Below are positions 19,388 through 27,980 of a stretch of 64,000 bases of DNA, piece by piece. The DNA is from Akkermansia muciniphila (GTDB lineage Bacteria > Verrucomicrobiota > Verrucomicrobiia > Opitutales > Opitutaceae), in NCBI GenBank assembly GCA_945888375.1, contig CAMCZZ010000001.1:338618-402617 (forward strand). The letters run 5' to 3'. A program made the translations under genes and the position numbers. The notes under the pieces were generated by a model. That model did not search any database and was not told the origin of the DNA. It saw only the letters and a program-made list of their open reading frames with translations. Numbering within the stretch: the first letter of the stretch is position 1; each line of letters opens with the position of its first letter.

Positions 19388-19777
19388 TCAAGCCCCCGGC
19401 TCGCCGCCGCCGGCCAGCGGTTGCACCCGCACCGCCCACTCGGCCACAGGCATGCCGCCGACCACGTGTTCGCGCACGATACGTTCCACCCGCGCCGGGG
19501 TGGCCTCGCCATACCAGACGCCCTCGGGGTAAACCACCAGCCAGGGCCCGCCGGCGCAGACGCGCAGGCACTCGGCCTTCGAACGGAGGGCGTCGGCACC
19601 AGGAAACTGGCAGGCGGTTTTCAACGCCGCCCAGGATTCCAAACCGGCAGCGCGGTCGCAGCACTCCGGGCCGGGACAGAGAAACACGTGCCGGCGCGCG
19701 CCGGGCAGGCCCATTTTGGCGAAGGCGGCATCAATCTTGGTCGTCTCGGGCGGGCGCGCGGTCGGGGTCTGCTCCAT
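19388..19777 (-). CDS. Thioredoxin-like [2Fe-2S] ferredoxin
   Basis: The 129-aa protein has the cysteine layout of thioredoxin-fold [2Fe-2S] ferredoxins: C in [13 protein letters not shown], then [19 protein letters not shown] with the typical GP and YPEGVWYG. It would carry one electron in a cytosolic redox reaction; its partner is unknown. The ATG at 19777 is chosen because it gives a normal short N-terminus, and the longer frame to 19966 overlaps the divergent secreted-protein gene. It lies 118 bp upstream of the membrane protein on the same strand. Confidence 0.8.
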   Translation of the reverse strand: MEQTPTARPPETTKIDAAFAKMGLPGARRHVFLCPGPECCDRAAGLESWAALKTACQFPGADALRSKAECLRVCAGGPWLVVYPEGVWYGEATPARVERIVREHVVGGMPVAEWAVRVQPLAGGGEPGA

Positions 19778-19853
19778 GCGTGACTTCTTGCGGCGGACGG
19801 CGGCGGACGCCACCTTTTCGTGGCGAATCCACTGCCCCGTCCACTTTCGCGTC

Positions 19854-20549
19854 ATGCGCTGCGCCCGGTTTTTACTGCTTATCCTTTTTCTCGCGGCCGT
19901 GTCCGGCTCGCGGGCGGAGGAGGTGCAGGCGCACGGCCTGATTTTCGAGCACTGGGTTTGTGACACTTTTTTCGGTGGCTACCGGCCGCCTGTTTACACC
20001 CAGAAGTGGGATATACCGGCGGCGGCGAATTCCGCGCACGGCGGGGTGCCGGCCAATCCCAAGGCGACCCGCTTCGGCACGCCGGTGGGACTGGGCGACG
20101 CGCTGCGGCAATACGACATCGAGGAGCCGTTTCTCCTCATTTTGGGCTATTGGGAGCAGGTCGCACCGACGGAGAAACGTTTCGTTAAACTCCTCGGGCT
20201 CCGCGTGGAGCCGGCGGCATGGCGTGGCTTGTGGGGGCCGGTTACCCGGGCTGATCTGGAGCGACTCGATGCGTTGATCAAAGACCGCTCGCTCTCCCCG
20301 GTGGAAGCGCGGTTGCGTGCGCAGGAGCTAAAGACCCAGCTGCCGTTTTCCCGGGCCGTCTTTGTGCTCAATCCGAAGATCGACGCCCAAGGGCAGCGGC
20401 GTCTTCAATGCAGTCTGCGCTTCGCGGATGTTCTCAAATACCTCGCACCCGAGGTCTCACCCGAACCGGAGACACATCCTGCGCTCTGGGGCGTGGCCTT
20501 CCCAGGCCCGGTGGTCTCCGGACCAAGGCGATTCGGGGAGGCGGAGTAA
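19854..20549 (+). CDS. Secreted protein of unknown function
   Basis: The 231-aa product has a clear signal peptide ([19 protein letters not shown], cleavage near residue 21). The mature part reads [21 protein letters not shown], then basic and aromatic stretches and [17 protein letters not shown] do not recognise a family, although the acidic/aromatic pattern resembles some nuclease-like folds. The ATG at 19854 gives the signal peptide; earlier in-frame starts do not. Confidence 0.7.
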   Translation: MRCARFLLLILFLAAVSGSRAEEVQAHGLIFEHWVCDTFFGGYRPPVYTQKWDIPAAANSAHGGVPANPKATRFGTPVGLGDALRQYDIEEPFLLILGYWEQVAPTEKRFVKLLGLRVEPAAWRGLWGPVTRADLERLDALIKDRSLSPVEARLRAQELKTQLPFSRAVFVLNPKIDAQGQRRLQCSLRFADVLKYLAPEVSPEPETHPALWGVAFPGPVVSGPRRFGEAE

Positions 20550-20694
20550 GATGTTTCGTTTGAAGACACTTTGCCCGACGACCGTGCATCGTTTTATTTG
20601 AGCTTATCCAGATAACGCCCCTTCTGAGTGCTCAACGAGCGCGCCCCGTTAGAAAGTAGGCCGAAGTGTGAATTTCATTTAGTTCTAAGTTTTT

Positions 20695-20723
20695 AACATT
20701 TCTCGGCCTGACCCCTTTTGATT
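20695..20723 (-). repeat. REP-like repeat, copy A
   Basis: Read on the minus strand this is AATCAAAAGGGGTCAGGCC followed by GAGAAATGTT. It is a copy, with a few changes, of the motif found at 22591 and 23869. It lies between the secreted-protein gene and the end of the leucine-rich-repeat gene. Confidence 0.65.
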
Positions 20724-20782
20724 GTCGGCACGGTTTCTTCCTTATCTGCGTCTCATGTTATCAGCCCCCTTTTTATTGGCCG

Positions 20783-22297
20783 TTACTTTGCTTTTATGCG
20801 GACAAATAATTTATCAATTGGTAAAATATTTAGAGGCATAGACATTGGAGTGTAGACGGTCCAATTAACCAGATCGTCACTTTGTTCTATATTATAGTTT
20901 AGAATGAACCGGCCATCTTGCTGTCGGCTTAAAATAAGGTCGCCGATTGCCATATTATGAATTTGCGAAGCTGTAAACAAACTCCAAGTGTTTGGTGCTG
21001 AGATAACGCTGGCAATACCTGCCGTTTTGCCTTCGTTTACGATAGTAGTTAGTTCGCCTTTCGTAGCTAGGCTAGCAATTGTTGATGTTAATAGAGTATT
21101 AACACCAGTTTGGGTGGCTATTCCATAGTTTCCATTGGATGTAAGTATGGATTGCGAAAGATTCCTAATAAACGTAGCATTTGAAGATAGGGCATCTGCT
21201 ATAGCTTCCACCATTGCTTTAGATGCAACCTGCGTCTTGAAGCCGATTAAATTTAGTGAAGCAATATATACTATTGGGATATTTAGGCTAGCTAAGTTTA
21301 CGCAGTCCAAAAAGGCAGAGTTTCCGATATAAGTCACACTGTTTGGTATGGTGAGGGTAGTGAGGCTGGAGCAGCCTTGGTATGATGAAATACCAATGGT
21401 AGTAACATTAGGGGGGAGCGTGATATCACCTAAACTAACGCAATCCTTAAATGCTGAATTACTTATAGTTGTAAATATTTCAGGATCTCCTACAGCGGGA
21501 ATGCTAATAGGAATGGTGAATTTGCGTAAGCTTGAGCAATTTTGAAAAGCGGAAACACCAATAGTCTTCAGTTTGTTTGGGGTGTTTAAGTTGTTTAAAT
21601 TTAGACAGTTATGGAAAGCAAAGTCACCTATGTCTCTTAATGTGTTCGGTAGCGTAATATTGGTTAACTTACCGCAGTCTTGGAAGGCATTGTTGCCTAA
21701 ATATAATAAGTTACTTGGTAGGCCAACAGTTGTTAAACTACTACAGCCTTTAAATGCATTCCAACCGATGGTTTTTACGGAATCAGGAATGCTAATGGTG
21801 AGTAGACTAGTGCAATTTTGAAATGCGTTGCCACCTATGTTAATTATGCTAGCTGGCAAGTTTACGCTAGTTAGACCACTACAATTAATAAATGCACCAT
21901 TCCATACTCCTGCTATTCCATTTTCGAGTGTGACTGTTGCGAGTTTTGTGCAGCCGTCAAATGTTGCCCAACCTACGTTTTTTATAGTATTCGGAATGGT
22001 GATACTCGTTAGGTTGTTGCACCCTTGAAATGCATTGCTCGAGATATCAGTCACGCTAAACGGAAATGAAATGCTCACCACGTTGGAGGGTGTTGCAAAT
22101 ATGGGATTGTATTGAATCCCTACTTTAACAACAGGATAACCGTTCAGAATCTCGGGTATTGCTACTTGTCCTGTCGCTGTTGATCTAGTAATTGTTGCGC
22201 CGCCATTTTCAACTAGGTAAGTCCAATGTCCACTTACTTGGGCTTTCGCAATTATTGTTGCCAGCAGGAAGAAAATTAAATTTATCGAATTTTTCAC
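20783..22297 (-). CDS. Secreted leucine-rich-repeat protein (BspA/LRR_5 type)
   Basis: The 504-aa protein starts with a signal peptide (INLIFFLLATIIAKAQ) and then carries about eleven LRR_5 repeats of the pattern SITIPNTIKNVGWATFDGC. A non-repetitive C-terminal region follows (about 345-504), ending in a W/Y-rich module (LVNWTVYTPMSM). BspA-like repeats mediate adhesion or protein binding; a surface-exposed role is inferred. Its base composition is far more AT-rich than the flanking genes. On the minus strand a TATAAT box lies about 18 bp before the ATG, though AT-rich sequence makes such matches cheap. REP-like repeats flank it, so it is probably acquired. Confidence 0.8.
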   Translation of the reverse strand: MKNSINLIFFLLATIIAKAQVSGHWTYLVENGGATITRSTATGQVAIPEILNGYPVVKVGIQYNPIFATPSNVVSISFPFSVTDISSNAFQGCNNLTSITIPNTIKNVGWATFDGCTKLATVTLENGIAGVWNGAFINCSGLTSVNLPASIINIGGNAFQNCTSLLTISIPDSVKTIGWNAFKGCSSLTTVGLPSNLLYLGNNAFQDCGKLTNITLPNTLRDIGDFAFHNCLNLNNLNTPNKLKTIGVSAFQNCSSLRKFTIPISIPAVGDPEIFTTISNSAFKDCVSLGDITLPPNVTTIGISSYQGCSSLTTLTIPNSVTYIGNSAFLDCVNLASLNIPIVYIASLNLIGFKTQVASKAMVEAIADALSSNATFIRNLSQSILTSNGNYGIATQTGVNTLLTSTIASLATKGELTTIVNEGKTAGIASVISAPNTWSLFTASQIHNMAIGDLILSRQQDGRFILNYNIEQSDDLVNWTVYTPMSMPLNILPIDKLFVRIKAK

Positions 22298-22590
22298 GGC
22301 GTAAAATATTGTATATTATATTTATTTACTTCTTGCTTATTGGTAATTTGGAACTAAAATTATGTGCTTATCGCATGGCTTCTAACCGTAGAATTCTCAG
22401 GGGGAATGAACGCAACTATTGCATTTTGTATGGCTTTAATCACCTACTATGATTCATTGTCATTATCTGGCACTATCGCTGCATTAATGTCTTTTAGAGT
22501 GATGTATCGTTAATCATGCTGGAAGTTTTGCATGCTTTGCAAGCAAATACGTAGCTGAAATGGGGTCAGGTAAAATGATGGTCAGCTAAG

Positions 22591-22634
22591 GGCCAAATCA
22601 AAGGGGTCGGGCCGAGAAATGCTAAATTGGGGGT
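22591..22634 (+). repeat. REP-like repeat, copy B
   Basis: This 44-bp segment is identical to 23869-23912. Its core is AAGGGGTCGGGCCGAGAAAT. A partial copy (TGGGGTCAGG) lies just upstream at 22561. Such GGGGTC..GAGAAATG units resemble the ends recognised by REP-associated tyrosine transposases. Confidence 0.75.
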
Positions 22635-22640
22635 CTAGCC

Positions 22641-22662
22641 TATGGGGTCGGGCCGAGAATCG
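22641..22662 (+). repeat. REP-like repeat, partial copy C
   Basis: The segment contains GGGGTCGGGCCGAGAAT, a truncated copy of the core, directly after copy B in the same orientation. Confidence 0.6.
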
Positions 22663-22800
22663 TTGATTTTAGGCGGCATGTGATAGTTCTGTTGCCTGGA
22701 GGATTTCAACCAACATTCCCGGGCAACTTGTTCCGTATATCCCTGTATCATAACAATCAACGGTTGCACGCTCACGAACACCTTTCAGGTCAACTTTTCA

Positions 22801-22829
22801 GCATTTCTCGCCAGACCCCTTTGGCTTGG
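22801..22829 (-). repeat. REP-like repeat, copy D (inverted)
   Basis: Read on the minus strand this is CCAAGCCAAAGGGGTCTGGC followed by GAGAAATGC. It is in inverse orientation to copies B and C, and the LamG gene stop codon lies 31 bp further on. Confidence 0.65.
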
Positions 22830-22860
22830 TCGTCCAGACACCACTTACCTTTACAATGTT

Positions 22861-23586
22861 TCACTTGACTCGCTTTCTTCTCTTGATCGACAGAAACAGG
22901 GAAAAAGCGCCGATTATTGACGTAGAGGAGGATGGCTCCGGAATGGTTATAAGTGCAGATACTTCGCCAGATGACAACGAGCGATTGTATATCCTAACGT
23001 CATCCATGGTAAGTCCATTCATCCCAAATCCCCAATCACTATTCCCGCTGAACCCCTCTGGCGCAACGCCTGAAATAACCTCATACCCATCAATATATAT
23101 TCTCCTCACGCCTGCGACTGCCTCATATGTTGCCGCAATATGATACCATATGGATGTGGCTTGTGGGGGTGCAGCAGTGTAATCAAGGTCATTATAGAAA
23201 AACGAGAATCTAACATCATTAGGATAATCAATGGCAATAGCCGTAGATTTTCCACTAGCGCTCTCGGAACCAATGCCAAGCGCCCAAGTGTCAATAGGAT
23301 CGAACGCTTTTAAATACCAGAAGGCTATCGTCATTGAACTACCGGTAAGATTGATGCCGGTTCCCGTAACTGGAGGGAACATATCGGTGCAAGAGAGTGC
23401 AGAAGAGGCGACATTGAATCTATCTGCTACATACGTGGAACTTCCAGCGAATGAACCGTGGTGCCCGTTTCCACTTGAATCGAGGACGTTTCCATTGAGT
23501 TCAAAGTGTGCCACAAGCCCAGTCGTGATGTCCTGAGCCGACAAAGTAGATGCAACGAATAATATCGTGGTAATGAATTTTTTCAT
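22861..23586 (-). CDS. LamG-domain PEP-CTERM surface protein
   Basis: The 241-aa protein begins with a signal peptide (KKFITTILFVASTLSAQ). A concanavalin A/LamG-like domain follows (LVAHFELNGNVLDSSGNGHHG ... WYHIAATYEAVAGVRRIYIDGYE ... MDDVRIYNRSLS). The C-terminus is a PEP-CTERM sorting tag: IPEPSSSTSIIGAFSLFLSI followed by basic KRRKRVK. Export and exosortase-dependent processing are expected. A good Shine-Dalgarno AGGGAGA lies 7 nt before the ATG, one of few in this window. Its base composition is AT-rich like its neighbour, consistent with acquired DNA. Confidence 0.85.
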   Translation of the reverse strand: MKKFITTILFVASTLSAQDITTGLVAHFELNGNVLDSSGNGHHGSFAGSSTYVADRFNVASSALSCTDMFPPVTGTGINLTGSSMTIAFWYLKAFDPIDTWALGIGSESASGKSTAIAIDYPNDVRFSFFYNDLDYTAAPPQATSIWYHIAATYEAVAGVRRIYIDGYEVISGVAPEGFSGNSDWGFGMNGLTMDDVRIYNRSLSSGEVSALITIPEPSSSTSIIGAFSLFLSIKRRKRVK

Positions 23587-24060
23587 ATTTTCTCTCCCTA
23601 AGGTTGTGTAGTTAGTTTAAGGTTGTAGATCGCGTCTCGAAGAATCCTGTTAGTGAGGAGTTTAGGCTTCCCCAGCGAAATTGGTTAGGCGGGCCGCAAA
23701 GGGTATTAAATCCCCAAAAAGGATTGTTCCGAAGCTGATCTATTGAACCGCTGCACCCCTAATCACCCCGAAGGCCGCCGACGAGGTCGTGCTAATCAGA
23801 TGCATGCTTTGCATGTCTTTTCCAAGACAGCTTTTTTGCGAATGTCGAAGCCAAAAATTTGCGGCAGCGGCCAAATCAAAGGGGTCGGGCCGAGAAATGC
23901 TAAATTGGGGGTTGCCGACTTGGATTTTGAGGGAAGTTCCTTTGGCAAAACTTGGCGGGCAAGCTATGTATTTTGTTCGAAATACGGCACATGGGTGTGG
24001 CCGGTTTTTGTTAGTTTAAAACCAGCTACTGAAGCGAAGTAACCCCTTGGGGCTGCTGTT
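23587..24060. other. Intergenic region between LamG gene and ABC operon
   Basis: These 474 bp hold the promoter side of the LamG gene and the downstream end of the sugar ABC operon. They contain one REP-like copy (23869-23912) and short GCATGC-type direct repeats near 23800. No gene is supported. Confidence 0.45.
23869..23912 (+). repeat. REP-like repeat, copy E
   Basis: The segment is identical over 44 bp to copy B at 22591-22634, on the other side of the LamG gene and in the same orientation. The pair brackets about 1.3 kb, consistent with mobilisation or recombination of that segment. Confidence 0.75.
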
Positions 24061-25560
24061 TTATGCGGCGGCGGGCTCGACGCCGGCCATGAGGCGCATG
24101 AGGGCGGTTTCGCTGAAGTCGGTGCGGGGGACCTCGCCGGCGAGGCGGCCGGCGCGGAGCACGAGGATGCGGGTGCAGAGGCCGAGCAGCTCGGGCAGTT
24201 CGGACGACACGACGAGCAGGGCTTTGCCTTCGCAGGCGAGCTCGTCGAGGAGCGCGTAGATCTCGGCCTTGGCGCCGACGTCCACGCCGCGGGTGGGCTC
24301 GTCGATCAGCAAGATGTCGCAGTCGCGGGCCAGCCATTTGGCCAGGGCGATCTTCTGCTGGTTGCCGCCGGAGAGGCCGCCGACGATCGTTTCGAGGGAA
24401 GGGGCTTTGACGCGGAGGCGTTTTTGGTAGCGGTCGGCCAGCGAACGTTCGAGGCCGCGGCGCACCCAGCCGAGGCGGGACAGGACGGGGAGCGAGGCGA
24501 GGGCGGTGTTTTCGCGGCAGTTGAGACCGAGGACGAGGCCCTGGCGTTTGCGGTCTTCGGGCAGGAGGCCGAGGCGGGCGGCGAGGGCGGCTTCGATGGA
24601 GCGGGGGGCGATCGGGCGGTCATTGACCAAGACCCGCCCGGTGGCGGCGGGGTCGAGGCCGAAGGCGGCTTGCACGGTCTCGCTGCGGCCGGCGCCGACT
24701 AGGCCGGCGAGGCCGACGATCTCGCCGGCGCGCACGCTGAGGGTGATGTCGGAAAACTTGCCGGGGGAGCTGAGCGCTTCGAGCCGGAGGCGTTCGCGGC
24801 CGGCGGGGCGGGCGAGGTGAGCCGGGGTTTGGGCGCGGAGTTCGCGGCCGATCATCTGCGAGACGACGCGGGCGGGGGTGGTGGCGGGGATGGCCTCGGT
24901 GGCGACGTGGCGGCCGTCGCGCAGGACGGTGATGTGGTCGCACAGCTCGAAGAGTTCCGACATGCGGTGCGAAACGTATATAAGGGTGAGGCCGCGGGCT
25001 TTGAGTTTACGGACAAGGGTGAACAACTCGCGCGTCTCGCCGGCGGAGAGGGAGCTGGAGGGCTCGTCCATGACGATGACTTGCGCGCCGGTGCCGACGG
25101 CGGCGGCGATCTGGACAAGTTGTTCTTTGCCGGTGGAGAGGGTGCCGATGAGGGCGTCGGGATCGATGTCGGCGTGGATGGAGGCGAGCATCTCGCGGGC
25201 GCGGGCGCGAAGGGCGGGGCGGTCCACAAAGCCGCCGGCGCGGAGGGGGAGGTCGCCGAGGCAGAGGTTCTCAGCGACCGACATATTGGGGCAGAAGGCG
25301 AGTTCCTGGTGCACCATGGCGATGCCGAGCGCGCGGGCGGCGAGGGGATCGGCGGGCGCGATGGGTTTGCCGTCCAACCGCATCTCGCCGGCGTCGGCGG
25401 TGTAGACGCCGGCGAGGATCTTGCCGAGGGTGCTCTTGCCGGCGCCGTTCTCGCCGATGAGGGCGTGGCAGGTGCCACGCGGGATGGCGAACGAGACCCC
25501 GTCGAGCGCGAGCACGCCGGGGAAACGTTTGGTGATGGATTGGAACTCGAGGTGGGCCAC
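24061..25560 (-). CDS. Sugar ABC transporter, double ATPase (RbsA/MglA type)
   Basis: The 499-aa protein has two fused ABC modules. Module 1 has Walker A GENGAGKST, signature LSTGKEQLVQ and Walker B VIVMDEPSSSLS. Module 2 has a divergent Walker A (GLVGAGRSETV), signature LSGGNQQKI and Walker B ILLIDEPTRGVD. This is the CUT2 class that energises import of monosaccharides. The start is GTG at 25560 (VAHLEFQSITKRFPGV), 19 bp after the binding-protein gene; an upstream in-frame ATG at 25623 would overlap that gene by 44 bp. It is the last gene of a permease, binding-protein, ATPase operon. Confidence 0.9.
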   Translation of the reverse strand: MAHLEFQSITKRFPGVLALDGVSFAIPRGTCHALIGENGAGKSTLGKILAGVYTADAGEMRLDGKPIAPADPLAARALGIAMVHQELAFCPNMSVAENLCLGDLPLRAGGFVDRPALRARAREMLASIHADIDPDALIGTLSTGKEQLVQIAAAVGTGAQVIVMDEPSSSLSAGETRELFTLVRKLKARGLTLIYVSHRMSELFELCDHITVLRDGRHVATEAIPATTPARVVSQMIGRELRAQTPAHLARPAGRERLRLEALSSPGKFSDITLSVRAGEIVGLAGLVGAGRSETVQAAFGLDPAATGRVLVNDRPIAPRSIEAALAARLGLLPEDRKRQGLVLGLNCRENTALASLPVLSRLGWVRRGLERSLADRYQKRLRVKAPSLETIVGGLSGGNQQKIALAKWLARDCDILLIDEPTRGVDVGAKAEIYALLDELACEGKALLVVSSELPELLGLCTRILVLRAGRLAGEVPRTDFSETALMRLMAGVEPAAA

Positions 25561-25579
25561 GAAAGGCGGGGTAGCGGGT

Positions 25580-26548
25580 TTAGCGCTTGGGCAGCCAGGT
25601 TTCCCAGTTCTTGGCGAAGGCATCCACGGTGTCCTTGGTGACGGGGATGAGGGCGCTCACGTCCACGACGGCGGCGGGATCCTTTTTTAGGACGATCTTG
25701 TTGATGAGGTGTTCCACGGAGCGGTAGCCCCACTGGTAGCACTGCTGGGCGAGGAGGACGGGGACGTGGCCGGAGCGGATATAGGCGAGCTGGGCGGGCA
25801 GGGCGTCCACGGAGACGCACTGGACGGTGCCGGGGGCCCACTTCAGGGCGTTCTCGGTGAAGAGGGGCCAGCCGCCGATCATGGCCCAGCCGGTGATGTC
25901 GGGATTGGCCTGCATGACCTGCTCGACCTTCGCGGCGGAGTCCTGCGGGGTCTCCTTGTGGTAGTAGACGTCGCGGATGGTGAGGCCGGGGTGTTTTTTG
26001 GCTTCTTCGCGGGCGCCCTGGACGCGTTTCTGGAGGTTGGGGGCGGTCTGGTTGCCGGCGAGGATGGCGACGACGCCCTGGCCGTGCATGACCTTGGCGA
26101 GTTCAGCCATGGTCTGGCGGCCGCACTCGAGGTCGTCCACGCCGTAGGTCACGAAGCGTTTGGAGGCGGGGGCGTCGGAATCGAAGGTGGCGACGGGCAC
26201 GCCGTTCTCGACGGCGCGGTCGATGGTGGCGGTGAGTTTATTGGCGTCGGTGCAGGAGACGGCGATGCCCTCGGCGCCGGCGAGGACGAGTTGCTCGATG
26301 GCCTCGGCTTGTTTCTGGGCGTCTTCCTCGTTGGGGGTGCGCCAGTCGATCTTGATCTTCAGGCCGTGCTGTTGGCCGAGGGCCTTGGCGGCGTCTTCGG
26401 CGCCGACGCGGGCGGCCTGGAAGACGGGGTTGCCTTGGGACTTGGCGACCAGGCCGAGGGTGAGCTCACGCTCGGCGCGGGCGGGCAGGGCGAGGGCGGC
26501 GGCGGCGAGCAGGCCGGCCGCGAGTTGGAGGAGGTGGGTGGTTTTCAT
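25580..26548 (-). CDS. Periplasmic sugar-binding protein (RbsB-like)
   Basis: The 322-aa protein has a signal peptide (HLLQLAAGLLAAAALALPARA) and the peripla-BP4 fold: LTLGLVAKSQGNPVFQAAR, IDWRTPNEEDAQKQAEAIEQ, EGIAVSCTDANK, VATFDSDAPASKRFVTYGVD, GWPLFTENAL and VAQQCY-type hinge residues. It would bind one monosaccharide in the periplasm. The ligand cannot be told from sequence alone. The ATG at 26548 gives the signal peptide; the frame above it is Arg/Pro-rich and unconserved. Confidence 0.9.
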   Translation of the reverse strand: MKTTHLLQLAAGLLAAAALALPARAERELTLGLVAKSQGNPVFQAARVGAEDAAKALGQQHGLKIKIDWRTPNEEDAQKQAEAIEQLVLAGAEGIAVSCTDANKLTATIDRAVENGVPVATFDSDAPASKRFVTYGVDDLECGRQTMAELAKVMHGQGVVAILAGNQTAPNLQKRVQGAREEAKKHPGLTIRDVYYHKETPQDSAAKVEQVMQANPDITGWAMIGGWPLFTENALKWAPGTVQCVSVDALPAQLAYIRSGHVPVLLAQQCYQWGYRSVEHLINKIVLKKDPAAVVDVSALIPVTKDTVDAFAKNWETWLPKR

Positions 26549-26589
26549 GGGGGATGGAGTGGGGGAGGGGAAAAGGGCCGGGAGGGAAC

Positions 26590-27696
26590 TCAGGCGCGGG
26601 TGAGGCGGCGTTTGGCGAGCCAGGTGTTGACGTTGTCGAGCACGACGGCGGCGATGACGACGGCGCCGATGATGATCTGGCTGTAGTTTTGGTCGATGCC
26701 GAGGATGACGATGCCGCTGGCGATCATCTGGATGATGAGGGCGCCGAGGACGACGCCGAGGGCGGAGCCGCGACCGCCGGTCAGGCTGCAACCGCCCACG
26801 ACGGCGGCGGCGATGACATTGAGTTCGTAGCCCTGACCGTCGCCCGAGGTGGCGGCGCCGTAGTAGCCAAGCGAAAGCACTGCGGAGACGCCGGCGGCGA
26901 GACCGGCGAGGACGTAGACCCCGAGCTTGACGCGGCCGACGCGGATGCCGCTGAAGCGGGCGGCCTGTTCGTTGCCGCCGATGGCGTAGACGCGGCGGCC
27001 GGCGGCCAGGCGTGAGAGGTAGATCCAGCCCAGAACGGTCACGACCACCATGACCAGCAGGGGCACCACGCTCAGGCCGTTGCCCAGTTCGAAGCGCACA
27101 AACTCGCGCAGGTCGGCGGGGAAGCCGCCGATGGATTGGCCCTTGGTGGCGACGAAGGCGATGCCGCGCAGGATGGCCATGGCGCCGAGGGTGATGATAA
27201 ACGGGTGCACGCCGAGGGCGACGATGAGGCCGCCGTTGGCCAGACCGCAGAGCGCGCCGGTGGCGAGGCAGACCAGCACGCCCAGCGCGCAGGCGGCGAG
27301 CGGGGCGAGGGCGGTGCCCTCGGGACCGAAGTGGTGGAGGACCATCGCGCCGAGCACGGAGGCCAGCGCGTAGATGGAGCCGACCGAGAGGTCGATGCCG
27401 CCGGAGATGATCACGATGGCCATGCCCACGGCCATGATGGCGATGAAGCTCGTATCCTTGGCGAGCTGGGCGAGGTTCTGGGCGTTGAGAAACTTGTTTT
27501 TAACCTCGAAGGCGGGGGTGCGATTGCCCTCGGCGTCGGTGGTGAAAACGCGCTGGCGGCCGCCGTCGGCGGTGCGCTCAAACTTCGGGGTGCGGACGGT
27601 CCCGGCGAAGGCGGTCAACAACACGCCGAGGACCAGGATCACCAACAGAAGGCCGCTTTCTTGGAAGCGGAAGAGGTTGCGAAGGAAGGGGGGCAT
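26590..27696 (-). CDS. Sugar ABC transporter permease (RbsC-like)
   Basis: The 368-aa permease has about ten transmembrane helices and the CUT2 signatures IMAVGMAIVIISGGIDLSVG, GLIVALGVHPFIITLGAMAI, AIGGNEQAARFSGIRV and GGCSLTGGRGSALGVVLGAL. A poorly conserved insert of about 50 residues follows the first helix (GTVRTPKFERTADGG ... NKFLNAQNL). It is the first gene of the operon. The region upstream (27697-27980) contains a small hairpin at 27830 but no clear promoter. Confidence 0.9.
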   Translation of the reverse strand: MPPFLRNLFRFQESGLLLVILVLGVLLTAFAGTVRTPKFERTADGGRQRVFTTDAEGNRTPAFEVKNKFLNAQNLAQLAKDTSFIAIMAVGMAIVIISGGIDLSVGSIYALASVLGAMVLHHFGPEGTALAPLAACALGVLVCLATGALCGLANGGLIVALGVHPFIITLGAMAILRGIAFVATKGQSIGGFPADLREFVRFELGNGLSVVPLLVMVVVTVLGWIYLSRLAAGRRVYAIGGNEQAARFSGIRVGRVKLGVYVLAGLAAGVSAVLSLGYYGAATSGDGQGYELNVIAAAVVGGCSLTGGRGSALGVVLGALIIQMIASGIVILGIDQNYSQIIIGAVVIAAVVLDNVNTWLAKRRLTRA

Positions 27697-27829
27697 GCGA
27701 GCGAGGAGGATTCTACCGAAGGTGTCTGGCCGCGAAAGGCAAAGATAGTTTACCGGAGCCGGCAGCATTCTGTTGCCCGGGTCGCGTCGAGGCGACTTAG
27801 CGGCGTCTTTCGACGGGGCCCGCGCTCGA

Positions 27830-27846
27830 AATACTCTTCGAGTATT
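27830..27846. promoter_or_regulatory. Perfect small hairpin/palindrome upstream of sugar ABC operon
   Basis: AATACTC (27830-27836), loop TTC and GAGTATT (27840-27846) form a perfect 7-bp dyad about 135 bp upstream of the permease start. It could be an operator or a transcript-end hairpin for the convergent side. No regulator gene is adjacent. Confidence 0.28.
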
Positions 27847-27980
27847 GTCCGCCCTGCGGGCTCACCCTCCGTCTTCGGCTCCGTCCTTTACCCGGTCCGC
27901 ACCGAAATGTGCTGGCCCCCTCGCCACGCTGCACCGCCGTCCAACTGCATGATCGAGGCTCTATCCTGAAGGGGCCTGGC

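Larger units (their letters stand above)
22298..22860. other. AT-rich intergenic region with REP-like repeats
   Basis: The 563 bp upstream of the leucine-rich-repeat gene contain a long AT-rich leader (22300-22560), three copies or part-copies of the REP-like motif and a fourth in inverted orientation near 22801. Between the copies, 22680-22800 has an open frame on the minus strand (reads KVDLKGVRERATVDCYDTGI) without start or context. It may be a gene remnant, but I do not recognise it. Confidence 0.45.
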
